Part shown: in pieces, positions 1 through 9,077 of the stretch
Numbering within the stretch: the first letter of the stretch is position 1
How the letters are laid out: each line of letters starts with the position of its first letter
Origin: Anaerolineaceae bacterium
Lineage (GTDB): Bacteria > Chloroflexota > Anaerolineae > Aggregatilineales > Phototrophicaceae
NCBI GenBank assembly: GCA_020634165.1
Contig: JACKCF010000003.1
Coordinates: 62,001 to 126,000 of the forward strand
Direction of reading: 5' to 3'
DNA length: 64,000 nt
Made by a program: the position numbers and the translations under genes
The notes under the pieces: model-generated
Told to the model about the DNA's origin: nothing
Database searches by the model: none
Seen by the model: the letters and a program-made list of their open reading frames with translations, nothing else

Positions 1-2
1 TG

Positions 3-473
3 CAGCTTTATCTGGATGTGGAAGGGGCTGTACCTAACGTCCAGATCAATGAGGAAACGATGCAGCGCGCGATTTCCAACGTGTTGGATAATGCAATTAC
101 GTTTACGCCAGGTGGCGGCGAGATCAGCGTGCGCACTTATGAGGATCGGGGAAAGGTCGTTATTGAAGTCGAAGACAACGGCCTAGGCATTTCAGAATCA
201 GACCTGCCCTACGTGTTTGAACCCTTCTTCCGAGGTGCAGAACATCGGCCTATTGATGGCGGCAGCACCGGTCTGGGACTTTCCATCACTAAGCGCGTAA
301 TTGAGCAGCATAAAGGTCGTATTTCCATTGCCAGCGCGGAAGGTGCTGGAACGACAGTGCGTATCACCCTGCCGAACATCGTCAGCAATGTGGAAATCGG
401 GGAAGTGACCAAGATGCCCGATATGTCCGCATCGACGGTCACGAGGCGAATGACAGCTCTTAAAAGCATCTAG
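3..473 (+). CDS. Sensor histidine kinase, C-terminal ATPase domain (5' partial)
   Basis: The reading frame is open to the left edge, so only the C-terminal catalytic domain is present. All boxes of a GHKL ATPase are readable: the N box (NVLDNA), G1 (DNGLGIS), the F box (FEPFFRG) and G2 (GSTGLGLSI). The protein would bind ATP and phosphorylate the His of its own upstream dimerisation domain, which lies outside the window. A tail of about 30 residues follows the domain and looks unstructured. The GTG at 18 is an internal codon, not a start. The next gene faces the same way but is 100 bp downstream and unrelated. The family is certain; the signal sensed cannot be known from here. Confidence 0.92.
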   Translation, partial: QLYLDVEGAVPNVQINEETMQRAISNVLDNAITFTPGGGEISVRTYEDRGKVVIEVEDNGLGISESDLPYVFEPFFRGAEHRPIDGGSTGLGLSITKRVIEQHKGRISIASAEGAGTTVRITLPNIVSNVEIGEVTKMPDMSASTVTRRMTALKSI

Positions 474-572
474 ATAACTCGATTACGCATTTGAGCGTGA
501 TTCGGCTGTTTTAGACCTAAGAATCTGGAATAATAGAGGCATTGTCCATGTAAGCTGACACGGATAATCCTT

Positions 573-1340
573 ATGCAACTCACTTGCCCGAACTGTCAGA
601 CACCTATTCCACCAGAGAATGTCAATATTCAGAAGACGCTCGCGCTGTGCCCAGAGTGCGGTTCTGTCTTTAATTTTAGCGAGGACCAGCAATCGAGCAT
701 CAAGGTCAAGCGGCGTAAAGCAAAAAAACCGTCTTACCTCACCATCCACGACAATGACGATAATGGTCTGCATCTGAGCTATCCCATGTTGGTGGGTAGA
801 ACGAACAAGATCGTCCTGGGGGTTCTGCTGTCCGTTCTGGTTGCTTTTATGGTCCTTGTCGGCAACGAACTTCTGGCAGATGGCAAGATTCTCCCCGTCA
901 TCCTATTAGGGCTGATCTTTGGGGGTATGGGCGCTGCCCTGGCTAGCTCATTCCTAATGCGTTCGCATTTGCAACTGGCTGATGATGGTTTTTCTGCTTA
1001 CAGTTGGCCTATCCCAATGAATAAAGTCGACTTATATAACGAGGAAATTATCGAGTTCACGTATGAGGAAATGACCGCCACGCTGGAATCAGCCCACACA
1101 TCTGCGCGCTTCAACGTTTATGCACTCCTGGCGGGTGATCGCAAGCGCCTGATTACGGGGAGTATCTCCGAGGAGAATCTGGCGGCGTACATCGCGCAGG
1201 AACTGAACCAGCGCCTGAACGAGAGCCGTATGAGCGAATCCGCTATCGGCAATCTGCGTGATGGCGACCTCGTTGATGAGCCGGAGTTGATCGAGGATTT
1301 GGCGTTCTTAGAGGATGAGGCGTCGGCCTCGCAGCAATAG
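573..1340 (+). CDS. Zinc-ribbon membrane protein of unknown function
   Basis: 255 residues. The N-terminus carries a Cys4 zinc ribbon (C5-x2-C8 and C26-x2-C29), followed by a basic linker (about 44-52). Two membrane segments at about 79-98 and 106-128 form a hairpin with a short loop. A soluble C-terminal half of about 125 residues ends very acidic. The ribbon and both termini are probably cytoplasmic. I do not recognise a named family beyond the ribbon. The start follows a weak GGA and no better ATG lies downstream. It is convergent with the next gene, with 38 bp between the stops. Confidence 0.85.
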   Translation: MQLTCPNCQTPIPPENVNIQKTLALCPECGSVFNFSEDQQSSIKVKRRKAKKPSYLTIHDNDDNGLHLSYPMLVGRTNKIVLGVLLSVLVAFMVLVGNELLADGKILPVILLGLIFGGMGAALASSFLMRSHLQLADDGFSAYSWPIPMNKVDLYNEEIIEFTYEEMTATLESAHTSARFNVYALLAGDRKRLITGSISEENLAAYIAQELNQRLNESRMSESAIGNLRDGDLVDEPELIEDLAFLEDEASASQQ

Positions 1341-1378
1341 CGCCCTATCCCTGTTTTAAGCTCGGTATTAAGATCATA

Positions 1379-2077
1379 CTACCCACCTAGTGACCGTTTC
1401 AGCCCTTCCGTGCTATAGGTGACGCTGCACTCAGCAAAAGGGTTTGCGATGGCATAGTCCAAACATTTGCTTTGTACATCGACCACTGCCGAACCCCGGA
1501 TAATAAGCGTTCCAGCATCTTGAAAACGCAAGAAATCGAGATCGTAAAACATTTGGACCAACGGATCACCATCAGGGCTGTATATGATCCGCTGATTGAC
1601 ATACACCGTGCCAATTTGCCGGTCAGCCACATCTTCAATCAAACAGACTTCATAGCGTTCGGCGTTTTCTAGTTCCAGTACGTCACAACTGTGGAGATTG
1701 CCACATAGCGTGAACGATGCACCGACTGAATCTTCGCTATGGACGAGGTCAGCTACAGAATGTCGTCCAGAAGTTGAACAGATAATCCGGTGTTGCAGGT
1801 TGGCATCCGAGTAGAAAAGCACCTGAGCGCCAATGAGAATGACGACAAATGCAGTCAACAGTGCTCGACATCGCGGTGACTTTGTCACTACCAGAACGCA
1901 CCCCAACAATAGGGGTATGGAGATCAGAATGGTAGCGACAATCAATTCGGCGAGTGGCAGGACCAAGTAAACGACGAAGGGAACAATCGTCAACGATGCG
2001 ACAATCCCCAGAAAGATCACGGTCTTTACTTTGACGACTAGCGACATAGCAATCCAAATGAAAAACAGGCCCATCAT
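1379..2077 (-). CDS. Hypothetical membrane protein with C-terminal extracytoplasmic domain
   Basis: Up to 232 residues. Three or four hydrophobic segments fill the first 95 residues; a Cys-containing soluble domain of about 130 residues follows and is probably exported. I recognise no family. The ATG at 2077 lies in the loop of a terminator-like hairpin (2063-2092), so the gene may instead start at the ATG at 2047, just after the hairpin; neither start has a convincing SD. The gene follows the FtsX permease in the same direction, 26 bp after its stop, and could be reached by read-through. Confidence 0.7.
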   Translation of the reverse strand: MMGLFFIWIAMSLVVKVKTVIFLGIVASLTIVPFVVYLVLPLAELIVATILISIPLLLGCVLVVTKSPRCRALLTAFVVILIGAQVLFYSDANLQHRIICSTSGRHSVADLVHSEDSVGASFTLCGNLHSCDVLELENAERYEVCLIEDVADRQIGTVYVNQRIIYSPDGDPLVQMFYDLDFLRFQDAGTLIIRGSAVVDVQSKCLDYAIANPFAECSVTYSTEGLKRSLGG

Positions 2078-2092
2078 GCAATGGGCCTGTTT
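2063..2092 (-). terminator. Rho-independent terminator after the FtsX permease
   Basis: A perfect 12-bp stem (AAACAGGCCCAT with its complement) encloses a 6-base loop. On the minus strand it is followed by a run of T. It lies 11 bp beyond the stop of the permease gene. It also covers the first possible start codon of the next gene on the same strand. Confidence 0.75.
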
Positions 2093-2103
2093 CTAGAAAG
2101 AGC

Positions 2104-4893
2104 CTACTCGTAACGCAGGACGTTCATGACGCGCTCGCGGATAGCGACATTGGCGCTGAGGAAGGTCGATATCAGGCCGATCAATACGGCGGCTCCAACC
2201 AGGGCCAGCGCTGCCAGTCGGGAATCGGTCGGGAGCGGGATGGGTGTACCACTGAGGCCCGTGAATAGGGTCACGAACAGCGAACTGAGGCCAATGCCCA
2301 ATACCGCACTCAGCAAGGCGATGATGACCGTTTCGATCAGCATGACAGCCAGGACGCGATTGCTGCGCAGGCCAATAGCCTTGAGGATGCCGATCTGGCG
2401 ACGGCGTTCCAGGGTGGCCAGGGCGACGGTATTGGCCATGATGACCGCTGCCGCAGCCAGTGAGAGCAACCCGACGACTGTCGGCAGGGCGGCGAACTGA
2501 TTGATGAGCCGCGAGACGAGGGTATCTATAAAGGATACGTCGATGGCAAAGGTCGGCGGGATGCGAATGGCGCTCAGGTTGACCAGAGCCTGATTGATGG
2601 ACTCTTCTTCCACATCGAACGTATAGAACTGGAAGCTGGCCGCAGATTGAATGACACCAGGGGCGACAATGACCGAGCCACCGCTGCCCATCATCGACTG
2701 GGCGCTGGCACCAGAAAGCCCAATGACCTCGATATCGTAATTGCGATTCCCGACGCGGTAAGTCAGCACCGAACCAACGTCGATACCCAGCACTTCGGCG
2801 GTTTGTAGTGGGCCGATCAGATATGGTTGACTGATATCTTCCGTGCTGAGATTGCGACCGCGCACGATGGTACTCAGGCGGTCGTACAGGGCGTCGTTGT
2901 TGGTCTCCCAGACGACGAAGTTATCCCACTGGAAGTAGGCCTGCACCTTCGGATCGAGGAAATCGACATCGCCATCCATAAAACGACTGCCATTTTCTGT
3001 GCGCTGCGGCACGCCTTCGATGTCAATAGGCTGGCCATTGATGGCGATTAAATCCGCCGGATAGGGATTGAAGCTGTTGCTCGACTTGATGCCTTCAACA
3101 TTGCTGAGGGCGGCTTTTACCGCCAGCGACCCCACTGACGACAATGCTCCTGGAGAAATCGGGAAGGCAAGCACATTGCCGCCCAATTGTGATGTTAATT
3201 GCAGGTTCAACAATTCGCGGGTGCCCTCGCCAACGAAGGTGATGCTGCTGAGGGCGAACATGCCCGCGCTGAGTGCCAGCAAAGTCGTGGCAGTCCGCAG
3301 GCGGTTGGTGCTAAGGTTGCGCAGAGCCAGCCGCAGCTCGACAATGCCGAAACTAGGCAGCTTGCCCACGATCCACACAATCACCCACAGGACCATGACG
3401 AGTACGCCCAGGAAAGCCAGTGTGGCCGCTACGCCGATCACGCCGACGAAATAGGAAAAATAGGGATTTTCCTGCACGAAAGTATCGGGACCCAATAAAA
3501 ACGAGGGTCGGATGATCTGGCCAACAATCAGGCCGATCAGGAAAGTTACCAGCAGCATGAGGCCGATAGTCTGGAAGATGCCCAGGCTGGGAACATGGGT
3601 TTCATTGGGGCGCAGGATGATGCCGGGGCGCACCTGCAAAGCCGTCAGGATGGGGGCCAATCCGAAGATGGCCGTGATGACCATGCCGAGCGTCATGCCA
3701 TAGAGCAGCGCTTCCGGGTAGATGCGCCAGGGAAGCGCCTGTTGCAGGAATGTTTCGCCATAGTGATTGACGACGCCACCTAACAGCACACCGATCACAC
3801 AACCGATGACGCTGCCCATAAAGCCGAGCAGCAAGCCTTCGGTGAGGAACATGGCCGCGACCTGGCGACCTTTGAGGCCGAAGGTTTTTACAGCAGCGAT
3901 TTCGGTTGTTCGGCGGCGGACCATGACGATCATGGTGTTCATGATGCCGACGCCACCGATCAGGAGCGCGCCAAGGCCCATGACGACAATGAAATCGCCC
4001 AAAATCTGGCTGATAGCCGTGTAGCCTTCGAGCAGTTCAAAGACATCTTCGGCGCGGGTCCATTCGCCATCACGGGATAGTTCGCGCAGTTCTTCGATGG
4101 ACTGATTGATGAAATCCGGTGTCAGAACAGTTGAATCGGGGAAATCAATCGCAATGGCATTGGGCCGGATATCGGGATTGATCGACCGCTGCACATCGTC
4201 CATTTCAAGGTACATGAAGCCGAAGAATGAGCTAAAGATATTGCGCAGACCCGCTTCCTGGGACGTATCGACGATGCCGCGCACGATAAATTCGTCTTCT
4301 GTGCCGCTGATACGGATATGGTCGCCAACACCGATATTTTGCTGATCCGCCAGATTTTGACTGATCACCGCGTCCAGATCATCTGTAAAGAGGTCGCCCA
4401 AGGGCACACCTGCCGGATCGAGCGCGGTTATCTGGTAGTTCGATGGATAGTTGCCGGGTTCAATGTAGGTGGTTGAAATAAAGGACACATCGCCAAAACT
4501 GGAGGTGATACCGCCGACAGACTGTTCGCCATCTTCACCAATGCGCGACACCTGGACAGCACTGCCCCTGACGAAGGGGCTGGCCGTCGCGCCGCGATCC
4601 TCGGCCCAACGCAGGATGTTCTGCACGCTGTTGTCATTGAAATAGGCCGAATCTTCTGAGCCGAAAGAAGCGCCGAAGCCATCGCCAAAGTTGCCTTTAT
4701 AGACGAGAACATCACCCTTAAGTTCAACGGCTATGTTTTCGATCAGGGAATCGCCAATGGCCAAACCCAGGCCGCGCAGGGCGACAACGGTCGCCACACC
4801 GGCGGCAATGGAAAAAATCGCGAGCGTGGTCCAACGACCACCGCGCGTGATGTTGCGGAATGCGTAGCGCAGGTAGAATGCCAGTCGTGTCAT
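2104..4893 (-). CDS. FtsX/MacB-type ABC transporter permease with two FtsX modules
   Basis: 929 residues from the chosen start. The layout is a first membrane helix, a long MacB-like extracytoplasmic domain, three helices of an FtsX module (with TTEIAAVKTFGLKGRQ after the second helix), a central hydrophobic linker, then a second helix, a second extracytoplasmic domain and a second FtsX module (RRRQIGILKAIGLRSN). This is the LolC/MacB-like permease that couples a cytoplasmic ATPase to lipoprotein or lipid extraction at the membrane. The ATG at 4893 is preferred over 4971 because GAGG sits 7 bases upstream and the protein then begins right before the first helix. No partner ATPase gene is adjacent. 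Substrate unknown. Confidence 0.88.
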   Translation of the reverse strand: MTRLAFYLRYAFRNITRGGRWTTLAIFSIAAGVATVVALRGLGLAIGDSLIENIAVELKGDVLVYKGNFGDGFGASFGSEDSAYFNDNSVQNILRWAEDRGATASPFVRGSAVQVSRIGEDGEQSVGGITSSFGDVSFISTTYIEPGNYPSNYQITALDPAGVPLGDLFTDDLDAVISQNLADQQNIGVGDHIRISGTEDEFIVRGIVDTSQEAGLRNIFSSFFGFMYLEMDDVQRSINPDIRPNAIAIDFPDSTVLTPDFINQSIEELRELSRDGEWTRAEDVFELLEGYTAISQILGDFIVVMGLGALLIGGVGIMNTMIVMVRRRTTEIAAVKTFGLKGRQVAAMFLTEGLLLGFMGSVIGCVIGVLLGGVVNHYGETFLQQALPWRIYPEALLYGMTLGMVITAIFGLAPILTALQVRPGIILRPNETHVPSLGIFQTIGLMLLVTFLIGLIVGQIIRPSFLLGPDTFVQENPYFSYFVGVIGVAATLAFLGVLVMVLWVIVWIVGKLPSFGIVELRLALRNLSTNRLRTATTLLALSAGMFALSSITFVGEGTRELLNLQLTSQLGGNVLAFPISPGALSSVGSLAVKAALSNVEGIKSSNSFNPYPADLIAINGQPIDIEGVPQRTENGSRFMDGDVDFLDPKVQAYFQWDNFVVWETNNDALYDRLSTIVRGRNLSTEDISQPYLIGPLQTAEVLGIDVGSVLTYRVGNRNYDIEVIGLSGASAQSMMGSGGSVIVAPGVIQSAASFQFYTFDVEEESINQALVNLSAIRIPPTFAIDVSFIDTLVSRLINQFAALPTVVGLLSLAAAAVIMANTVALATLERRRQIGILKAIGLRSNRVLAVMLIETVIIALLSAVLGIGLSSLFVTLFTGLSGTPIPLPTDSRLAALALVGAAVLIGLISTFLSANVAIRERVMNVLRYE

Positions 4894-5189
4894 GATGCCT
4901 CGCGCAATGTCAAAGGAAGGATACGATTTGATAATTGCCTGTTGATATGTACCGTGTCCAGAATCTGCCAAATCTTTCCGTCAGCCAGACCCCTATCCGC
5001 CTGTCCTGCCCCCCATGAGGTGGAAGGATGCCTTTCTCATCTATATGGCATCGGGCAATGGCCCGCTAGCAGGAAAAGTCATTTGGGCTAAGGTGCTCCA
5101 GAAACAGTACATTGGCCAGTTAAAGCGCCTCATTAAATAGTCGCAATCCCTATACGCAGTTCGTAAGCACTATGTCGCACGGTCATGCT
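4894..5189. other. Intergenic region, no supported gene
   Basis: About 300 bp between two minus-strand genes; it should hold the permease promoter. A 41-codon ORF on the plus strand (5015-5140) has no SD and is not called. I see no clear terminator or RNA gene. Confidence 0.4.
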
Positions 5190-5768
5190 TTATAAGATGG
5201 GCTGCTTATCTTCGGGATGCGTCCAGATGGATGCAGGCAAGGCGCGTTCCAGCCGCCGAACCAGTATATCGTAATCCGTATGGGCGCGGCTGGTGAAGGC
5301 AATCACCGGACGACCATTGGCCCCCGCGAAGAAACCGGTCGCACGATAGCGCCAACCCAGGCCAGGAATAATCAGCATGATGCCGCGTGGCGCACGATAG
5401 TTTTTGCGACCGTCCACGAAGAATTTGCGCACTACCTCATGATTTTCCGTTGGCAGCAGGGGATAGTCACGGGCCTCGGCAATGGCATCCCAGGGAACCT
5501 GCTGCTCCGGTGAAAAAGCCGGACGTACGCGCAGACCCTCATCATCAACGCTGACGGCTGGTGTCGCGCTTAAGTTGTGCAGCAGCGGCATCAGAAAAAA
5601 GCCAAGCAGCGGCACACCCATCAGCAGCAGTGGGCCATTGAGCGCAAAAGCAATCAGGACCAGTAACGGCAGACTGATCAAAACCAATATGACACCAATC
5701 AGAATGACAATATGCTGGAGGCGCATCTGTGTGGGATTCGGATAGTTGTGGTGTGTTATCTTGCCCAT
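5190..5768 (-). CDS. Two-helix membrane protein with PH-like domain
   Basis: 192 residues. A pair of membrane helices (about 18-40 and 45-64) is followed by a beta-rich cytoplasmic domain of the bacterial PH/YdbT-like kind (SVDDEGLRVRPAF, then VPWDAI, typical of such domains). The function is unknown; such proteins are usually membrane-associated accessory factors. On the minus strand TATAAT ends 7 bases before the ATG and there is no SD, so the transcript is probably leaderless. Confidence 0.8.
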   Translation of the reverse strand: MGKITHHNYPNPTQMRLQHIVILIGVILVLISLPLLVLIAFALNGPLLLMGVPLLGFFLMPLLHNLSATPAVSVDDEGLRVRPAFSPEQQVPWDAIAEARDYPLLPTENHEVVRKFFVDGRKNYRAPRGIMLIIPGLGWRYRATGFFAGANGRPVIAFTSRAHTDYDILVRRLERALPASIWTHPEDKQPIL

Positions 5769-5775
5769 GTTTACG

Positions 5776-5781
5776 ATTATA
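5776..5781 (-). promoter_or_regulatory. -10 box of a probable leaderless promoter
   Basis: The minus strand reads TATAAT, then CGTAAAC, then ATG. With a normal distance to the start point, transcription would begin at or next to the A of the start codon. No good -35 match is present. Confidence 0.5.
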
Positions 5782-5911
5782 AAGGCAGGTCGCGACGTGA
5801 CCTATAGTCGGTCATGAGAAATCCTGCTGGCAAGACGGTGACTTGTATACAAACTCACCCCGTACCTTGAAGCAAATTGATGCCCTGCGCCAGAGCGCCT
5901 ACACTCTGGGA

Positions 5912-6373
5912 TTAATGGTCCAGGCGATAGGCGGTGAACCCTGTTTTAGTATCTTTGCTGAATCCGGCCTTTTCATAAAAACGGTGCGTCGCTTCATCGT
6001 GGCGGCCTGTTAGCAGCATGACTTTGTAGCAATCGCGCTCCCAACAGTGGTCAAGTATGTGTTTGAGCAGTCCTGTGCCGATCCCTCGCTGGCGATAATC
6101 GGCGTGGGTAACGACATTTTCAATGAAGGCATATGGACGTCCGCCGCGCGTCAAATTGGGCACAAGGATCAGGGTGCAGGTCGCGACCAGTTGGCCATCT
6201 GTTTCGGCGACGAAGATGTCGATTACGGGATTGGTCATCATCTGCGACCAGATTTCATCAACTACGGATTGTTCAGGGAGAGGGAGGTCGTTGGGGTTCA
6301 GATGATGAAATAGTGCCAGAAGTTGGTCGCGTTCATTCTGGTGGATCGTCCGAAAAACCACATCAGCCTGCAT
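5912..6373 (-). CDS. GNAT-family N-acetyltransferase
   Basis: 153 residues. It has a single GNAT domain with the acetyl-CoA loop RQRGIGTGLLKH (motif A) and a C-terminal FYEKAGF, typical of the family. It transfers an acetyl group from acetyl-CoA to an unknown amine. The ATG at 6373 is preferred over 6454 because GAAGG lies 6 bases upstream of it and the extra N-terminal residues look unlike a domain. It is transcribed away from the LysM gene, with the promoter region between. Confidence 0.88.
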   Translation of the reverse strand: MQADVVFRTIHQNERDQLLALFHHLNPNDLPLPEQSVVDEIWSQMMTNPVIDIFVAETDGQLVATCTLILVPNLTRGGRPYAFIENVVTHADYRQRGIGTGLLKHILDHCWERDCYKVMLLTGRHDEATHRFYEKAGFSKDTKTGFTAYRLDH

Positions 6374-6482
6374 GTTTTTGCCTTCACAGCGTATCGATCT
6401 GGCCCAATTTAATGTGGCTGGATTGTACATCGGGTGGCGAAAGGTGCCACCCACCGCCTACCCTGCGTACTGTCTGCCCATG

Positions 6483-6510
6483 TTGACACCCCCTATGGCC
6501 ATGATATAAT
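6483..6510 (+). promoter_or_regulatory. Strong sigma-70-type promoter for the LysM gene
   Basis: A perfect TTGACA and a perfect TATAAT are separated by 16 bases, the best promoter in the window. Transcription would start near 6517, leaving a leader of about 30 bases with GGAGA before the ATG at 6547. Confidence 0.85.
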
Positions 6511-6546
6511 CGCGCCCGCATAAGCACAGATGGAGAGACGCGCGTT

Positions 6547-8199
6547 ATGACGCGATTTAAGGCACTTTTGGCCACTTTTCTGCTGCTGATTGGCGTCAGC
6601 GCAGCCCAGGCCCAAACAAATCTGCTAGAAAACCCAAGCTTTGAGCGCGGTGGTGAGTATCACCAGGTTAGCGCTTCCGAAGAAGATGGTACGATTTTCA
6701 ATGTCGCTCCCGCCTGGAATGGCTGGATCGCGCTGACCCCCAAAACCGAAGTCTGGATGAACGAACCGCCCAATGGTTACCCACACAGCGGTAGCTATAA
6801 GCGTTCCGGCAATTTCTCGCAGGATATTTCGCGCGGGTATGGCACGTTCACCGCGTCTGTATTCCAGACGGTACCGAATATCCCTGAAGGAACGACCCTG
6901 CGCTTTAGGGCGTGGGTGTATCAGGATAATGCCAGCGCCAGTGGTGCCCGCACCCGCGTCGGTATTGGTGTGAACAGCGGCAGCCCGGTCACAGGCAGCA
7001 TTACCTGGTCGCCATGGATGCGCTCAACACGCTCCTGGCAAGAAGTGGTCGTGGAAGCGACCGTTCCGGCAGGTAGTGTGACTGTCTTCATCTATAGCAC
7101 ACAAAGCACACCGAATAACCCCAACTCGGTCTATTACGAGGATGCTGAACTGATTGCTGTTGGTGAAGGTGATGTCAACGTGGGTGATGGTGGCGACCCT
7201 GGTGATACAAATGCGACACCGCGCCCACCAACGGCAACGCCGCAGACTTACGCGCCATTCGTCAACCCGCAGGAAGGCGATGATTCTGGCCGCGTGGTCC
7301 ATACAGTGCAATCCGGCGATACACTGGCCGCGATTTCCGTTGCTTACGGCATCCCAGTGAGCGAAATTCGCAGCATCAACAATCTGGCGACGGATGTGCT
7401 GCAAATCGGGCAGGAATTGCTGATTAAGGAAGGCGGCGCGGCGCCCGCAACCAGCGAGGAAGCTACTGTTACTCCGCAGGAAGTCGCGGTGCAGCCGACT
7501 GCCACTGAGGACAGGTCATCGGAAATTATCGTCGCGGAACCGACGACAGCGCCCACAGAACTGCCGACAGAGGCTGTCGAACCCGTAGAAACCACCGAAG
7601 AAGTCACGGCAGAGCCAACGTCAGATATTCCGCCAACGATTACATTGATTCCAGCGACTGCGACGGAAGCCCCTCCCGCACCGATTGAATCGGGTTCGGA
7701 TGCTAATCCGGTCACGCTGGAAGCTGCGGTGTGTGTGCTGATGTTTGAGGATACCGATCAGAATCGCATTCAGGGGCCGACCGAAGGCTTACTGGCTGAT
7801 GGTGTGATCCGCCTGAATGATGCAACCGGCTTTGAAGTCGGCAGCTATGTGACCGATGGCGTTAGCGAGCCATTCTGCTTTGAGGGCCTGGAAACGGGCA
7901 GCTACACTGCTGCCGTCAGCGCACCTGTTGGCTATGGCATGACGACGCCGCAATCGCTGGTAGTTAATATCCAACCTGGCGCGCGCTTCCAGTTGAGCTT
8001 TGGCGCTGGTGAAGGCGTCGAAGTGGCGATTATCCCCACGCCGGACGACAGCAACACGGGTGAACCTATCATCCAGACAGAGACAGGCAATGACGCTGGC
8101 CCCAGTCTACAGGGCATGGCTGGTCTGATCGTGCTGGGCGTTGCGGGTGTCGTGCTGGTGGGCGGCGCGGTCGTCGCCTTGATCGCCCGACGTCTGTAA
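6547..8199 (+). CDS. Secreted LysM protein with SdrD-like domain and C-terminal anchor
   Basis: 550 residues. There is a signal peptide (cleavage near AQAQ, about 23), then a beta-sandwich region of about 180 residues resembling carbohydrate-binding modules. A LysM motif sits at about 252-297 (VQSGDTLAAISVAYG). A long Thr/Glu/Pro linker is followed by an SdrD-B-like domain (about 395-480, with FEDTDQNRIQG) and a single C-terminal membrane helix (about 523-547) with an Arg-Arg tail. The protein probably stays anchored at the cell surface and holds peptidoglycan or another glycan through LysM. No LPxTG sortase motif is seen. It is co-transcribed with the next gene, which repeats the SdrD-like domain plus anchor. 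Confidence 0.87.
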   Translation: MTRFKALLATFLLLIGVSAAQAQTNLLENPSFERGGEYHQVSASEEDGTIFNVAPAWNGWIALTPKTEVWMNEPPNGYPHSGSYKRSGNFSQDISRGYGTFTASVFQTVPNIPEGTTLRFRAWVYQDNASASGARTRVGIGVNSGSPVTGSITWSPWMRSTRSWQEVVVEATVPAGSVTVFIYSTQSTPNNPNSVYYEDAELIAVGEGDVNVGDGGDPGDTNATPRPPTATPQTYAPFVNPQEGDDSGRVVHTVQSGDTLAAISVAYGIPVSEIRSINNLATDVLQIGQELLIKEGGAAPATSEEATVTPQEVAVQPTATEDRSSEIIVAEPTTAPTELPTEAVEPVETTEEVTAEPTSDIPPTITLIPATATEAPPAPIESGSDANPVTLEAAVCVLMFEDTDQNRIQGPTEGLLADGVIRLNDATGFEVGSYVTDGVSEPFCFEGLETGSYTAAVSAPVGYGMTTPQSLVVNIQPGARFQLSFGAGEGVEVAIIPTPDDSNTGEPIIQTETGNDAGPSLQGMAGLIVLGVAGVVLVGGAVVALIARRL

Positions 8200-8239
8200 T
8201 AGCGCCAGTCTGATGACCCTATCCCGCAGGAGAAGCGTG

Positions 8240-9016
8240 ATGATCCGACAGATGAAAACAGTGCAGCGGCTGGTCTTGCTGAGCGTGATGGCCGCTGTGT
8301 TGTTGATGCCGATGGCAATGATATCGGCACAGGAAGGCCAGGGCCAGTTGTGCGTCCGCGCCTTTGAGGACCGCAACCGGAGCGGTGCCCGCGATGGCGG
8401 CGAACCCTATCTGGTCGATGGTGTCAGTGTCAATCTGCTGAACGAAGACAACATCATTATTGATACGGCCCTGCTGTCGCAGTCGGCGCGTAAAAGCGAA
8501 GGGCTGGTATGCTTTCAGCGACTGATGCCGGGTGTATATACGCTACAGGTCGTCAGCGCGGATTATATGCCGACTTCACCGAGCCAGGTGACTTACAGCA
8601 TCGAAGAAAGCAGCATTCCGCAAGTGCTGGAATTTGGCGCCGAGTTGATTGTGGTCGATATGCCAACGGTGCAGTCCGATACGCCACGCACATTACAGGA
8701 AGCCCTGACGCCAGCTCGTTTGCAGCGGATTCTGTTCGCAGCAATCGGGGCAGCGGTTGTGATGGCAGGTATGGGCGTGCTGGGTGTGCTGGGATGGTAC
8801 CTGTTCGTGCGGCCACGCTACAAACGCGGCCCTGTGACCAGTACCGGACAATATGCAGCCGTGCCCCCGACTGGCAGTTACCCAGCCGTTTCGCCCCCTT
8901 CAACGGGTCGATTCCAGCCAGTGACACCACCTACCAGCGCGATGCCGCCGGTTGTCACAGGGGAAGAAAAACCACCGCTGGACGATGATATCGAACGGTT
9001 CCAGCCACCAAACTAG
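8240..9016 (+). CDS. Surface SdrD-like protein with membrane anchor and cytoplasmic proline-rich tail
   Basis: 258 residues. A signal peptide leads into one SdrD-B-like domain (VRAFEDRNRSGARDGGEP, close to the matching domain of the upstream gene). A membrane helix follows at about 165-187, then RPRYKRG and a proline/threonine-rich tail of about 75 residues that should be cytoplasmic. The ATG at 8240 is used because AGGAG lies 7 bases upstream; the in-frame ATG at 8213 has no SD. The gene is 40 bp after the LysM gene and closes the operon at the terminator. Function unknown; probably a structural or signalling partner of the LysM protein. Confidence 0.82.
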   Translation: MIRQMKTVQRLVLLSVMAAVLLMPMAMISAQEGQGQLCVRAFEDRNRSGARDGGEPYLVDGVSVNLLNEDNIIIDTALLSQSARKSEGLVCFQRLMPGVYTLQVVSADYMPTSPSQVTYSIEESSIPQVLEFGAELIVVDMPTVQSDTPRTLQEALTPARLQRILFAAIGAAVVMAGMGVLGVLGWYLFVRPRYKRGPVTSTGQYAAVPPTGSYPAVSPPSTGRFQPVTPPTSAMPPVVTGEEKPPLDDDIERFQPPN

Positions 9017-9031
9017 GAACGATCAGGCAAG

Positions 9032-9058
9032 AAAAAGGGCGCATTAAGCGCCCTTTTT
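9032..9058 (+). terminator. Rho-independent terminator of the LysM operon
   Basis: The stem AAAAAGGGCGC pairs with GCGCCCTTTTT around a 5-base loop and runs into T residues. It also works in reverse and could stop the minus-strand permease operon. Confidence 0.9.
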
Positions 9059-9077
9059 TATTCCTCGACTAGGCTTG

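Noticed and set aside
5015..5140. 41-codon ORF on the plus strand between the FtsX permease and the PH-like protein
   Set aside because: No SD (the ATG follows a run of C), no promoter or terminator of its own, and no recognisable feature.
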